DNA of 64,000 nt, taken from Nageia nagi. Lineage: Eukaryota; Pinophyta. Position 1 is the first letter of the stretch. The number at the start of each line of letters is the position of its first letter. Position numbers and translations under genes: made by a program. The notes beneath the pieces are model-generated. The model did no database searches and was not told the DNA's origin. It saw nothing but the letters and a program-made list of their open reading frames with translations. This document shows, in pieces, positions 23,610 through 35,505 of this stretch. The stretch lies in contig JBITNC010000002.1 in assembly GCA_050084985.1 (NCBI GenBank), positions 5,828,001 through 5,892,000 of the forward strand, written 5' to 3'.

Positions 23610-24086
23610 AGGTGATAGTAGTTGGGAGGTCATGTCATCAAGCATTTAATGGGCAGTTAGGAGTGTAGGAAGTGGGGAGGCTACCATATGGTATGCCATC
23701 TCTGGGTAGCTCCCATGGTGTTCAATCCCCTTTATACTATATGTGAGCCCTTTTAATTACACACGGGTCCATTTACTTATGCGACATCCTTTGTTCACCT
23801 TACAACCCTTAATCTCTCTTGACTATGCACTTGCTCTAATGTATTATGCTATATCTAATCATTTATTGAGGTGGCATCTACATAGCATGGGCCTCATTTT
23901 TGGGATTTTAATATTTATTTTTTCCTCCTCATTTTTTTAATTAAAATTTATAAAACTTCAAAATCCCATATCTTTTGCATACAGAGTCAAATTTTTGATC
24001 TATTTACAACGTTGGAAAGCTAGAGAGGAGATATTTACGTTGAGATAGAGTAAATAATATTTTGAGTTGATCCAAATTTTGTATCA
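23610..24086 (-). repeat. G0 3' LTR proximal part, copy 2
   Basis: Counterpart of 8181-8658. The adjacent polypurine tract (24087-24103) reads AGTGGGGAGGTA on the minus strand. Confidence 0.65.
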
Positions 24087-24125
24087 TACCTCCCCACTAA
24101 GAGAGATTTTGGTCTCCAAAATCAT

Positions 24126-24730
24126 CTATGATGATGAAATAAGGTGAGGGTAAAGTTCCCTTGCTTGATCAACCTCTAACCATTTAGCCTTTGTTGGATG
24201 TTGATCCTTCAAGCCAATATGCCAAATCTCAGGTGTGCCATTGCAAGATGATATAGTCTTCTTTTTCAAGAACACATCCTCATATAACTCATCCATATTG
24301 TCAAGAGCTAAATCATCAATTGAAGGTAAAATAATACATTCCTTATCTTCCTTTATGATTAATGTTGGCTTATATAATTTCAAGTTTTCTACATTCACAA
24401 ATGAATATATTTGGATGTATGGTGATAGATCCAAATGAAAAGCATTCTCAATAACTTGTACAATAATTATAAATGGACCATATCTCAATGGTTTCAATTT
24501 CTTTCCTACACCATGCAATCTTTCTATTCTTATATGAAGTCATACTTGATCCCCAACTTGAAATTTATGATCCACATGATGATGATGATTATGCCTTTTC
24601 TTGTACCTTGCTTGACTCTTTTCCAATCATTCTTGCAGCTTTTGATAAACTAATTGAATCCTATCAATGAACTTCTTGGAACATTCCCTCATTATGAAGA
24701 TTGGTATCCTCATCATTACAAGAAGAAAAA
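24126..24730 (-). pseudogene. G0 integrase C-terminus, copy 2
   Basis: The same protein tail as at 8698-9300, with LRYGPFIII and FVNVENLKLYKP. The frame 24126-24518 encodes 130 residues and differs from copy 1 at only a few positions. Confidence 0.8.
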
Positions 24731-24800
24731 GCTAGAAAAATAGGTGGTATCCTCATTAATATGAATGATCAGGTTCTAAGTACAATCATTCGATCAATCA

Positions 24801-25324
24801 TATTAGAAGAAAAATAGGTGGTATAAGTTTTTGTAGTTGCATTAATCCTTGAGGTGAATGATCTAATATCAGGATCAGTATGATGGTGGATGACTACCTT
24901 TCCAAAGGTGTAAAATCTCTATTTTGAGCATGTAAAATCACTCTTGCTTTGTTCTAAGTTTAGCACTTAAGTTGCCTTTTGATGATGAATCTATTGCATG
25001 GTTTTCTAATCTAGTAAGGCTTAGAAATAAGATTTCAATGGTTTATTATAAATCTAAGGATTGCATTGTAGTTTATTGATGATTTTGAAAGAGTTTGAGA
25101 GAGATATTGAGAGGATTCTTGTGAACCAAAGAGAAGGTTACAATGATAGTAATAAAAGGATTAAAAATTTCCTTTTTGATGTACCCCACACTTGGTGAAC
25201 CACGTTAAAATTTATCTATCCTTTGTGTGATTATTTGTGACTATTATAATTTCTTGTTAAAATTCTTTTACAAAGTAGTAGTGGTTCAATTGGTCAACTT
25301 TATTTTTATATAGTAGATCCTAAC
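24801..25324 (+). other. Unique sequence, possible copia LTR relic
   Basis: Near 25189-25325 a stretch with cttggtgaaccacgtt, then tgtgtgattatttgtg and gatcctaaca, resembles the U5 side of the copia LTR seen at 15894-20848 read on its sense strand. No paired LTR or target duplication was found, so this is tentative. No gene is visible. Confidence 0.3.
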
Positions 25325-25810
25325 AAAGTGTAGAGAAACTTTTAATTGTACTTTATCTTTCCTCTATCATTTTATATTATCATTTTTTTGGAAACATTCT
25401 ATTGTCTTGTGCTTATGTTTACATCAACCATCCAGGCCTAAATTCTATGTAGTAACTTCTTTATAGGTTGATGTAGATTTTGTATTGTCCATTGATAAAA
25501 ATACCAAGAAGTTTTGGGTGGATTTAGACAATATATCGTATATTTAGCTACTAAAAGTTATTATCAAAATTTTAATATTGGAATTATTTAGTGATAGAAG
25601 TAAAAAGTACTCTAGTTTGTAAGGCTTTCAATGATCCATCTTATTATACAATTCATATAAGTTTAGTTTGCCCACAAGGCATACAACACAAATGCATTTT
25701 TATTAAAAAAATAAAAATTCATGATATTTATAAATGAAAAATAATTAAAATATTTCATGTAATGATTATATATTTATAATAATAATTTAACAAGAACATT
25801 ATTCTATTGA
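25325..25810 (+). repeat. 3' flank of a lost PPR unit (unit A)
   Basis: Aligns with the sequence downstream of the intact PPR gene (about 44284-44720) and of the PPR pseudogene (about 35900-36230). Shared segments include the run at gtgatagaagtaaaaagt and tttataaatgaaaaataatt. Its coding part is absent; only the downstream flank remains, directly before the next PPR unit. Confidence 0.75.
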
Positions 25811-25829
25811 AGGACCAATACATTTTTTG

Positions 25830-26321
25830 CAAAACACATAATATAAATGACTTTCTTATAAAAAAATTATGCTTCACCAAAATGTAGTTTCATAGATTGC
25901 AAGATATGAAGAAAGTGAATTTTTTGAAAAGGATCTAAAGACCATTTAGCAAATGCAATTACCACATGTAAAACCAAACATTGAAACATTTTCCAACATT
26001 TTTTGAGCATGTGCCACCATAGGAGCTCTAGAAGACCTATTGACATTCATCAAAGAGTAGTTGAAAATGATTTTGCATTGAATGTTGCAATTTTGAATAC
26101 CTTAACAAACATGTTAATGTAGAAGAATATAAAAGGTCCAAGAATTATCTGATAAAATGCATGATGTAAACATAATTTTATAGAGTTCAATGATTGGAGG
26201 ATATGCAATTCATGGTTACAATAAGAATTCCCTTAAAACTCTTTGATTTGATGAAGCACTTGGAAACCAACCCTAAAAACAAGATCTTTGTATGTGTTCT
26301 ACTTGCATGCAACCATGTACA
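25830..26321 (+). pseudogene. PPR-DYW pseudogene (unit B), 5' part
   Basis: Corresponds to about 42600-43105 of the intact PPR gene. Recognisable stretches include gtagtttcatagattgcaa, catgtgccaccat.ggagctctagaag, and tcaatgattggaggatatgcaattcatgg. Small deletions, frameshifts and stops are frequent. The first half of the coding region is missing. It is cut by element G2 after aaccatgtac; the gene resumes at 34783. Confidence 0.88.
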
Positions 26322-26958
26322 TGTAGATGCCTAAAAATGAATTATTATTTATTAAATAATTCATTTTATAGCATCAAGGATATTTATTGTAAAAGGGGAT
26401 CAAAATATACTCAAGGCAATGTAATCAATGTAATGGGTCGTTATATGATGTAAAGGGTGTCAAATATCAAGAAAGACACCATAAATAATGTAATGTGTAA
26501 TGATCCTGAGAATCAAAGATGATCAAGACATTGTTATAAAATAATATTAAAGGCAACACAAAGGAGATCATATGAAGGACATAAAAAAAAACCAAGAGAG
26601 AGATATCAAAATATGCAAGATCACTCTATCCTACCAATAATGATATTTTGTAACACCACCTCTACATAGATATGTTAAATCCTTCATCTCACTTTCACAT
26701 ATCTTTTATTTCATTCGTAGATATGCTTATCACACATAATTAACAATGTGCTACCATAGGTCATTAGTAGTGTGCGTTTATTATGATGCATCATGGTGAG
26801 TGATGAATGCTTGTTGTTAATTCATGTTTATGTGAATGCAATGAAGGTACATTAATTATCATATTTGTTTGATGTCATATTTCTCATATATGCTTCAATT
26901 ACATATTGTAGATAAATAGTGTATCGATTTATCATTCTTGTATTATTTTTAGTCTACA
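26322..26958 (+). repeat. G2 5' LTR
   Basis: 637 bp, starting TGTAGATGCC and ending AGTCTACA. It contains a motif of the type ggtcattagtagtgtgc (26759-26775) that recurs inside the element. Confidence 0.93.
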
Positions 26959-26962
26959 TTTT

Positions 26963-26980
26963 TGGTGAACCCAACTATTT
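26963..26980 (+). other. G2 primer-binding site
   Basis: TGGTGAACCCAACTATTT, 4 nt after the LTR. The same TGGTGAACCC core serves the gag-only element at 49443. I cannot name the tRNA with confidence. Confidence 0.75.
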
Positions 26981-27082
26981 CGATTCATCTTTTGCTACCA
27001 ATGAGATCTCATGAGAATTCTATAATAGATCAACACTATTAACAATGTTCATAAACTATTTTTAGGTCATCAATAGTGTAAA

Positions 27083-28166
27083 AATGGAGCAAACCATATT
27101 GCAGATGGCTAAGTCCATAAGTGATCTATAGAAGTAGATAGATGCATTGAAAATCTCTGGTAGTTCATTGAGAGTGCCAGATCCTATCACAACTATAAGG
27201 ATAACCAATCTTGAGAATAGCAAGAAACTCTAGCAAAGTGAAGAAGATTATGATGGTGTATTCACCTCACCCTTATTGGATGATATCTACAATTATTCCC
27301 TACCAACCGAGCATAAGACCCCCAAGTTCAAGATGTTTAGTGATGACCAAGACCCAAAGCAACATCTTATCAGATTTCAAGAGGAGTGCTTGTTGAAATT
27401 AGGTTTTGAGGAGGAATTGATGGCCAAATTTTTTATAAGGAGTTTAAAAGGTGATGCTAGTTAATGGTTCTATAATTTGCTTAGGGGATTAATTTATTCA
27501 TTCAAATCATTGGTCAAAGCATTTATGGTTTAATACAAGCACAACATTAAAGAGAAAGGTACCATTGTAAAGTTATGCACTGTGCATTAAGGAAATAATG
27601 AAATCCTAGAGAAGTATATTCCAATATTCAAAAAGGTATGGCAATCTATTCATAGTAAATTAGATGAAAGTGAAATTTATGATATATTTAGAGATTCTAT
27701 TTTGCCAATCATTAACTTGCATGCTCCAAGTAATAAGAATGTTGGATTTTGGGTATTAGTACAAGAGCTATTGCAAAAAGAGAAAGTTTTTCTTGAGTTA
27801 GGAGAGATCAAGTACATATGTACTCTTTAAAGTAAGAAAAATTAAAATACATATACAAAGAAGGAAGAAAAGATAGTTCATATGGATGATACATCTATCT
27901 CTCCACCTAAATTGACAAGATCAGCTACCACAAGAGACATAAGATATACTTTTCCAATTCAACCAAGGTTTATTATGAGAGATCTGATGAAAAGAGGTTT
28001 ATTGCAGCCATTAGAAAAACAATTAGAAGATGATAATGTTCCTATGGGGAAATTTGATGCTTATTGTACATATCATCAAATAAAGGATCATGCTACACAT
28101 TTCTATAAAGCATTAGAGGAAGCAATTATGGATCTCATTACTCAAGGGAAATATCAAAGTTATTAG
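27083..28166 (+). pseudogene. G2 gag
   Basis: Begins MEQTILQMAKSISDL. The gag domain is readable (KFKMFSDDQDPKQHLIRFQ, later WFYNLLRGLI), and a C-terminal degenerate knuckle reads YCTYHQIKDHATHF. Several stops interrupt it, at least five of them TAG or TAA where glutamine (CAG or CAA) is plausible. Confidence 0.83.
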
Positions 28167-28429
28167 ATAGATTCACATTAAGAAATGAAAATAACATATA
28201 GTATGATTAAGTAATTGAAAACTACTCCTGCTAAGATTAGTTTGTATGATCTTATATCAACATCTGATACACATGGGGAGATCTTATATGCTTTATTCAA
28301 GAAAGAAACCATCCCTACAAATATGTCTATTGCCAAATTTTCTAAAAAGCTTAGGTGTATTAAAGAATGTGATGTAATCTCTTTTTACAAATCTGAAAAG
28401 CTTAGTAAAGAACTTCGTATGAATGCTTA

Positions 28430-29036
28430 ACTTTATATATCACACTTATGATAGATGGATGGGAGATAAAAAATATATTGGTAGATAATGGATTAACTGT
28501 TAATGTGTGCTCCCTCATATTTTTGATCCAACTTTAAGAAAAAGGTGGAAAAATATCTCCCTTAGAAGAAGATACATTTCGAATTAGGGCATATGATAGC
28601 TCATCTAAAAAGCCAATTGGGATAGCCACAATTTTGGTAACAATAGGAGTTAGAATAATTGCAGCTAAATTTTAGGTTGTGGATTCAAAGTTATCGTAAA
28701 ACTTGTTACTGGGAAGACCTTGACTTCATGATATGGATGCACTCCCATATACAATGCATGGAAGATTGAAATTTGAATATCAGGGTGAGGTTCATACAGT
28801 ACTGCATGATTCAAAACTATATGCTTTCTATAGTGTAACAAAATTTGAAGAATTCACAATGAATTATCCTAGATATGAGATTGAACCCTTGGAAAAAGGT
28901 TCACTAGTGACAAATGTAGATAAACAACCTTATATTGTAGAAATGGGTATGAGAACCTACAGAATTGAGAATATTGATCTATTTGCTTTTGTTAAAGATT
29001 TGGGATGGTCAAAAATTCTCTCTATGGAAGGCCATT
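28430..29036 (+). pseudogene. G2 aspartic protease
   Basis: Protease of the Tat/Athila type. The active-site region reads ILVDNGLTVNVC, followed by IRAYDSSSKKPIG and LLLGRP.LHDMDALPYT. Three stops interrupt it. A repeated short motif (ggccattagcgacatg, 29030-29045, and gaccatcaatggtgtg, 29060-29075) lies at and after its end. Confidence 0.8.
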
Positions 29037-29789
29037 AGCGACATGATATCCTTACTAAAGACCATCAATGGTGTGAAAATAATGAAGAAAGAGAGGGATC
29101 TTGCTTCACAACAACAATATCATCCACTCTAGAGAGGTCAACGAATGATCATGTGATAAATGAAATGGGTAAAGTCTTTCCATATCCTTTTATTTATAAG
29201 TATATGATTGAAAATTTCAAGTATAAAGGAGGGGATTTTGGAAAATCTAAGCAAGGGATGTCTTCTTTTCCTACTAGTTCAAAAGCATAGAAAAATAAGG
29301 ATAGATTAGGTAGTGATCAGAACACTAAACAAACAATGGGTCCTATAAAATTTGTAGAAGAGTACAATTTGATTGAACTTTTTATAATATTGATAAATAT
29401 CTATGGCTTGATGATATTATACCTATTGATTTTGATTGCTTTAATACTAATGTTGATATTTTAGAATACTTGGGGGCATGTTCAAAATTGCTTAAGTCTA
29501 ATGAAAAGCAAAAAGCAAGTTACAGTCTCGATGAGTATGCATATTTTGGAAAAGAAGTGAATTTCAATGAAGTATTCAGATTCAACAAGAAGATGGTGAT
29601 ACAGGTGACATACAGGGATTGGAAGAATTGCCTTCATTATTATAGAAAAAGGATGAACTCACATTCCTAGTTGAAGATTTAGTGGATGTCAACATTAGAA
29701 CAAGTGATGAACAAATATTGGTTAAAGTTGAAGCAATCCTCCTTACACCATAACAAGAAAGGTACAAAAATAAATTTATTGAACATCAA

Positions 29790-31104
29790 AAGAATTTTGC
29801 TTGGTCTTATACTGATATGCCTAGTTTAGATCCTTATTTTATCATGTATAATTTACCACTTAAATATGGATCCAATCCAATTAAATAGAAACCAAGAAAG
29901 ATGCATCCTTCCAAAGCCTTGTTAGTAAGAAAAGAGATAGAGAAATATTTGAATGTTGGGTTCATTAAAACAATTGATTATTTAGAATGGATGGCTAACA
30001 TTGTTCCTATCACAAAACCAAATGGAGAAATTAGGGTTTGTACTAATTTTCATGATATCAATAATGCTTGTCCAAAAGATGATTTCTCATTTCCTAATAT
30101 TGATATGATTGTGGATAGTATTGTTGGTCATGATACTTTATCTTTTATGAATGATTTTTTGGATATAATCAAATACTAATCAATCCAGTTGATTAACATA
30201 AGACTGCTTTCACTACACCATGGGGAAATTTTTATTGGAAGGTTATGCATTTTGGATTAAAAAATGTAGGTGCTACTCATCAAAGGGATATGTTGTCAAT
30301 GTTCCATAAGCACATCCATAAATCAGCAGAGGTATATATTGGTGGCATCTTGGTAAAGTCAAAGCAAGGTCAAGATCATTTAGAGCTTCTTAAAGAGGTT
30401 TTCCAAATCCTAAAAAGGTACAAGCTTAGACTCAAACCTCAAAAGTTTGCTTTTGGGGTTACTTCAAGAAAATTGCTTCGTTTTATGGTTTCAAAAAGAG
30501 TAATTGAGGTAGATCCTGAAAAGTAAAAACCATACTAAGCATGCCTACACCAAAGAACCTCAAGCAATTAAGGAGTCTTCAAGGTAAGATAAATTTGGTA
30601 AGAAGATTCATTTCCCAACTTGGAGATAAATGTAGGCCATTTATTCATTTTCTAAAAAAGGATGTCAAGTTTGTGTGGGATGAAAAATGTTAAAAAGCAT
30701 TTGAGGATATAAATCATTACTTGTTGAATCCCCCTATCTTAGTGCCTATGGATTTTACAAAACCAAGTTATTTGTATATATCAGACATATTGTATGCCTT
30801 AGGGGCAATCTTGTGTCAAAAAGATGATGAAAATAAAGAAAGGAAAATCTATTACCTTAGTAAAACTCTTGTTGATTATGAAACTAGATACACTCCTATG
30901 AAAAAGCTTTACTTTGGTATTATTTTTGCTACTGAAAAATTGAGGCACTATATTTTATATTGCACTACATTTGTTGTTATCCCAGTTAACCCATTGAAAT
31001 ATCTTGTAGCAAAACAACATTTATCAAGTAGGGTAGCAAAATGGTTGATGTTATTACAAGAATTTGCTATCAATATGGTAAAGCAAAAGTCCATGAAAGG
31101 GTAG
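29790..31104 (+). pseudogene. G2 reverse transcriptase and first RNase H
   Basis: Reverse transcriptase segments are NIVPITKPNGEIRVCTNF, NNACPKDDFSFPNID and HFGLKNVGATHQR. The active-site box, normally YVDD or YIDD followed by ILVKS, reads YIGGILVKS, so both catalytic aspartates are lost. RNase H follows at 30721-31104 (YLYISDILYALGAILCQKDD, then YTPMKKLYFGIIFAT). Frameshifts lie near 30180 and a stop at 30524. Confidence 0.9.
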
Positions 31105-31210
31105 GCAATTACAAATTTGATTGCCAAATTCCTCATAATGATTGTACAATGATACACAAAGAATTCTTAGATAAATATGAGGTGATCCACATCGTCAAAG
31201 GTATGCAAAC

Positions 31211-32960
31211 TTGACCAAAGGCCATCAACGATGTGATTTCGATGATATAATAGTGTTAGATGAGTACGTGTACTATATGGAAGATGAACCAACAACTTGG
31301 ACCCTATATTTTGATGGATCGAAGTGTTCTTACAAAGTGAGGGAAGGTATTGTTTTGGTCTCTCCTATGAATGAGGTAAACCCCATGACTTATAAAATTG
31401 GATTTGAGTGTACTAACAATATGGTAGAGTATGAAGCTCTGATCTTTGTTCTAAAAGCAACTATAACCTTGTAAATAAAGGATTTGGAGATATATGGTGA
31501 TTGAAAACTTGTGGTTAACCAAGTATAGGATATATTCGATACCAAGGATGAAAAGATAAGACCATAAAAGATAGTGGTTAATGATTTGTTGGATTAGTTC
31601 AATAGATATACTATTCAAAATATTCCAAGAACCAATAATAGGTATGCAGATGCAATGGCAAGTGCAACTTTTCTAGCAACAATTGAGATAGAGGATGAAG
31701 ATACAATATTGAAGATTCATAAGCTTAGTACACCATATTATATTGCAGATATGGATGGAATAGGAGCATGTCTCATTCTTGAGGAAACTAATTTTCAAAA
31801 CTGGTATGTTGATATTTACAATTATTTGAAAAATCAAATAATTCCTGATGATTATGATAGAAATGAAAAAGTAAAATTAAAGAGGACTGCTATTAAATAT
31901 TTGATCATTAGTGAAGTATTGTATAGAATATCTTTTGATGGTGCTCTTTTGAGATGTCTCACACAACATGAAATAACTATAGTACTAGAAAAGGCACATG
32001 ATGGCTTGTGTGGAGGTTATTTTTATGTAAAAGCATTGTACACTAAGCTTTTACGAATTGGTTACTATTGGCCTACAATGGAAGAAGATTGTAAGAATCA
32101 TGTGAAGACTTTCTTACAGTGTCAAAAACATGTTAATCTAGAGAAACAACCTACTCAAGAGTTAAATTCCATTATCTCACCATCATCATTTGCTACTTGG
32201 GTCATATATTTGATTGGACTCATCAATCCTCACTCATAGGAAGTTCATAAATTTGTCATTACAACTACAAAGCTCACCATAAAATGGGTAGAAACCATAC
32301 CCATGAAATCAGTTACATAAGATAAAATCATTGCATTTTTGATTGAAAATATTGTTACAAGATTTGGGGTGCCACAAAGGTTGATTATGGATAATGGACC
32401 AAACTTCAAAGATAAGAAAATGAAAGCTATTTGCAAGAAATTTCATATTATTCAAATATTTTCTTCAGTTTATTATCCTCAATGTAATGATCGAGTAGAG
32501 GCTACTAACAAGACTATCAAGAGTATTTTGTCAGAAACTTTTGATAGATACAAAAGGGATTGGTATGAACAATTACCATATGCACTTTGGGCATATAGAA
32601 TAATTGTTAGAAAAGCCACTAGGCAACACCATTCTCATTGGTGTATGGAGATGAACCTATGATACCATTAGAGTTAGAGATTCCATCTCTAATAATTTCA
32701 CTACAAGGTGATTTTTTAGATGAAAAATTAAGAAAGGCTAGATTGCAATAGTTGGAATCACTTGATGAAAAGAGAATTAGGGAAATTGAACATTAGAAAG
32801 TTTATCATGAAAAACTAAAAAGAGAATTTGGAAAGAAGATCAAATCCAAGGAATTCAAAGTGGGAGATTTGGTACTGAAAGAAAACATCAATAAGATAGT
32901 TAAAATGATGAGGTTAAAGGAAAATTTGAACCAAATTGGTTGGGCCCATTTGTTGTAGTG
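31211..32960 (+). pseudogene. G2 second RNase H and integrase
   Basis: The second RNase H (31290-31650) starts LYFDGSKCSYKVREG and includes CTNNMVEYEAL and IPRTNNRYADAMAS, matching the extra archaeal-like RNase H of Tat elements. Integrase follows: zinc-binding region about 31990-32130 (GYYWPTMEEDCKNHV..FLQCQK), then a first core segment WVIYLIG whose aspartate is missing, then RLIMDNGPNF and DRVEATNK. A C-terminal region is readable to about 32960. Confidence 0.87.
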
Positions 32961-33249
32961 GAAGCAATAGGATCAAGAGCCTACAAATTATCATCCATGG
33001 ATGGCAAATAAGAACCAAATATTTTCAATTCCATCCACCTTAAATTCTTCTTTGTGTAAATACAATGGCTCCATACCTTGCAAAATAATGAATATTTTAT
33101 GTAAGGTACATGTATTTTTAGTTCTGTACTTTATTGTATTATTTTCATGCAGCTAACGATGTGCATATACTATCTATACATAACCAACTATGTGTATTTG
33201 CAATAAAAAAGAGAGAAGAAAAAAATTTGATGATAATATAATGTCTATG

Positions 33250-33620
33250 GACCATAGACATAAAATGCGAGGTCTCTGATGGCCAACGATACAACTAGTG
33301 AGAGTTCATTCACTTAAAAGATAAATCAATGATGTAGTTATTGGCAAGATGCGAACATTAATTCATCATCAATAGAATATGAAACTTGCTGTGTATCCAC
33401 ATGATTTTTGCTTTGAAGCATATAGAGTAAAATATCTCAAGGTCATAAACATAAAATGTATGGCCACCAATGGCCATCGATACGACTAGTGAGAGTTCAC
33501 CTACTTAAAAGACAAATTGATAATGCAGTCATAAGTAGATTGCTAACATTGATTCATCATCAATGGATGATGCAACTCACTGTGTATCCAAAATATTTTT
33601 ATTTAGGGTATATTTAACAC
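33250..33620 (+). repeat. Imperfect 189-bp tandem duplication in the G2 3' region
   Basis: Two units offset by 189 bp (gactagtgagagttca-type strings at about 33294 and 33483), starting near 33255 and 33444. Both contain tcattcatcatcaat-like and ctgtgtatcca strings. It lies in the untranslated region between integrase and the polypurine tract. Confidence 0.75.
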
Positions 33621-34130
33621 TTTTTGCAGTATCTACATCTTAAGAAGATAAGAAAATTATGTAGAACTCACACTATTAGCAACCTCCTCATTATTCATAT
33701 TTCATGAGTGACATGCATATCAATGATATTTCATTACAAATCAAGCAACCTCTTTTGTATCAAGATATGGATGTAAGTGCATCAGCTTCCTGAGTAGCAT
33801 AAATGAAGGAACAACTAGATTCATGGTTAGACAATGTAAGGGGAAAAATAACTTCTTCTATTTTAAAGATTGGATGTGGGTACCATAAGACTACCTTGTA
33901 GCAGAGTTCCTTCCATGGAATAAATATTGTAAGGAGAAAAGAGATACAATTCTTCAAGTTTTATCTTGGATGCACCACTCAAGGAGCTTTTCTAGGGCAA
34001 CTAAGCCAAAAGGAGTTAGTAAGTGACCCTCATCATCAAATAACAATGCTAATAAAGAGTTCAAAGTTCTCAAAAAAAAATTTATACTTATTCTTTGGAT
34101 ATGTAATTTCATTTGCTTCAATCACACCTC

Positions 34131-34145
34131 CACAGAGGGGCAACA
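34131..34145 (+). other. G2 polypurine tract
   Basis: cacagaggggcaaca directly precedes the 3' LTR at 34146. Confidence 0.85.
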
Positions 34146-34782
34146 TGTAGATGCATAAAAATGAATTATTATTTATTAAATAATTCATATTATAACATCA
34201 AGGATATTTATTGTAGAAAGGGATCAAAATATACTCAAGGTAATGTAATCAATGTAATGGACCATTATATGATGTAAAAGGTGTCAAATATCAATAAAGA
34301 TACCATAGAAAATGTAATGTGTAATGATACCAAGAATCAAAGAGGATCAAGACATCGCTATAAAAGAATATCAAAGGCAACGCAAAGGGGATCATGCAAA
34401 GGATATCAGAAAAAACTAAGAGAGAGATACCAAAATATGCAAGATCACTATATCCTACCAACAACAGTGTTTTGTAACACCACCTTTGCATAGATTCATT
34501 AAACCCTTCATCTCACTTTCACATATCTTTTATTCTGTTTGTAGATATGCTTATCCCACATAGTTAACGACATGCTACCATAGGCCATTAGTGATGTGCT
34601 TTTCTTATGATGCATTGTGGTGATTGATGAATGGTTGCTATTAATTCATGTTGATATGAATGTGATGAAGGTACATTTATTATCATGTTCGTTTGATTCC
34701 ATATTTCTCATATATTCTTCAATTACATATTGTAGACAAATAATGAGTTGATTTATCATTCCTACATTATTTTTAGTCTACA
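34146..34782 (+). repeat. G2 3' LTR
   Basis: 637 bp, TGTAGATGCA to AGTCTACA, aligned with 26322-26958. It contains ggccattagtgatgtg (34583-34598). Confidence 0.93.
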
Positions 34783-35505
34783 GTAGGTCTAATTATGAGG
34801 GATGTAAATACTTTAATAACATTAGTAACTTTTATTGTAGTATTCCTAGTATGAATTATTATACATGCATTGTTGACCTTCTTGTCCATTCTGTCTATAT
34901 TGAGGAAGCTTTAAACTTCATTGTTGTGATGCCCATATAACCTAAATTGGGTATTTGGATGTTTTCTTAATGCTTGCAGATCACATAAGAATGTAGTAAT
35001 AAGGGAATTTATGGCAACAATCCTTTTTTTGTTAGAGCCTATATATGCTCCATACTATGTTCTTTCTTCAAATATTTATGCTGAAGTGGACAACTGTGAT
35101 GATGTTTAAAGAGTAAGGATATTGTTTAAAGATAGACTAGGAATTAAGAAGACACTTGGATATAGCTGGATTGAAGTTAATAAAAAGGATATATGCTTTT
35201 CTTGTAGGAGCTTGATCGTACCCACAAACATAAATCTATTGTAAATTGTAGAAATTATTGAGTGAGATAAAGGAAACAAGGTATATTCCAAATACAATAC
35301 CTATGTTGGGTAATGTGGAGGCTAGTGATAATAGGGAATTGCTTCTCTAGCAACATAATGAAAAGTTTGCAATTATGTTTAGGTTATTAAGACTCCCCCT
35401 TGAATATTTCAACCAAGTTTATTTCCAAGATTGTTGTAAGGGATGCAAATGGATTCCATCATTTCAAACATGGAGAATGTTTTTATAGAGATTATTGGTG
35501 ATGCA
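34783..35505 (+). pseudogene. PPR-DYW pseudogene (unit B), 3' part
   Basis: Continues the pseudogene after G2 and corresponds to about 43105-43882 of the intact gene, covering the last PPR motifs, the E motifs and the DYW domain. Conserved stretches include gaattattatacatgcattg and gattccatcatttcaaacat. The end, tggagaatgtttttatagagattattggtga, has a premature TAG in place of the CSCGNYW codons. Many stops and small indels; not functional. Confidence 0.9.

Larger units (their letters stand above)
10889..24800. repeat. Segmental duplication, copy 2
   Basis: The second copy of 1-9370, enlarged by the copia element at 15894-20848 and lacking the solo LTR. It keeps a more complete G1 protease motif and a more complete integrase core upstream region than copy 1. 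Confidence 0.93.
26322..34782 (+). mobile_element. G2: Tat-type Ty3/gypsy retrotransposon in a PPR pseudogene
   Basis: 8.46 kb with two 637-bp LTRs that differ by roughly 10-12% by eye. The order is primer site, gag, protease, reverse transcriptase, RNase H, a second RNase H and integrase, then a long 3' untranslated region and polypurine tract. The extra RNase H and the protease type (LVDNG) point to the Tat lineage. The target duplication appears to be GTAGG on the right and GTACA on the left, so it is degenerate. Many stops make it inactive. Confidence 0.92.
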
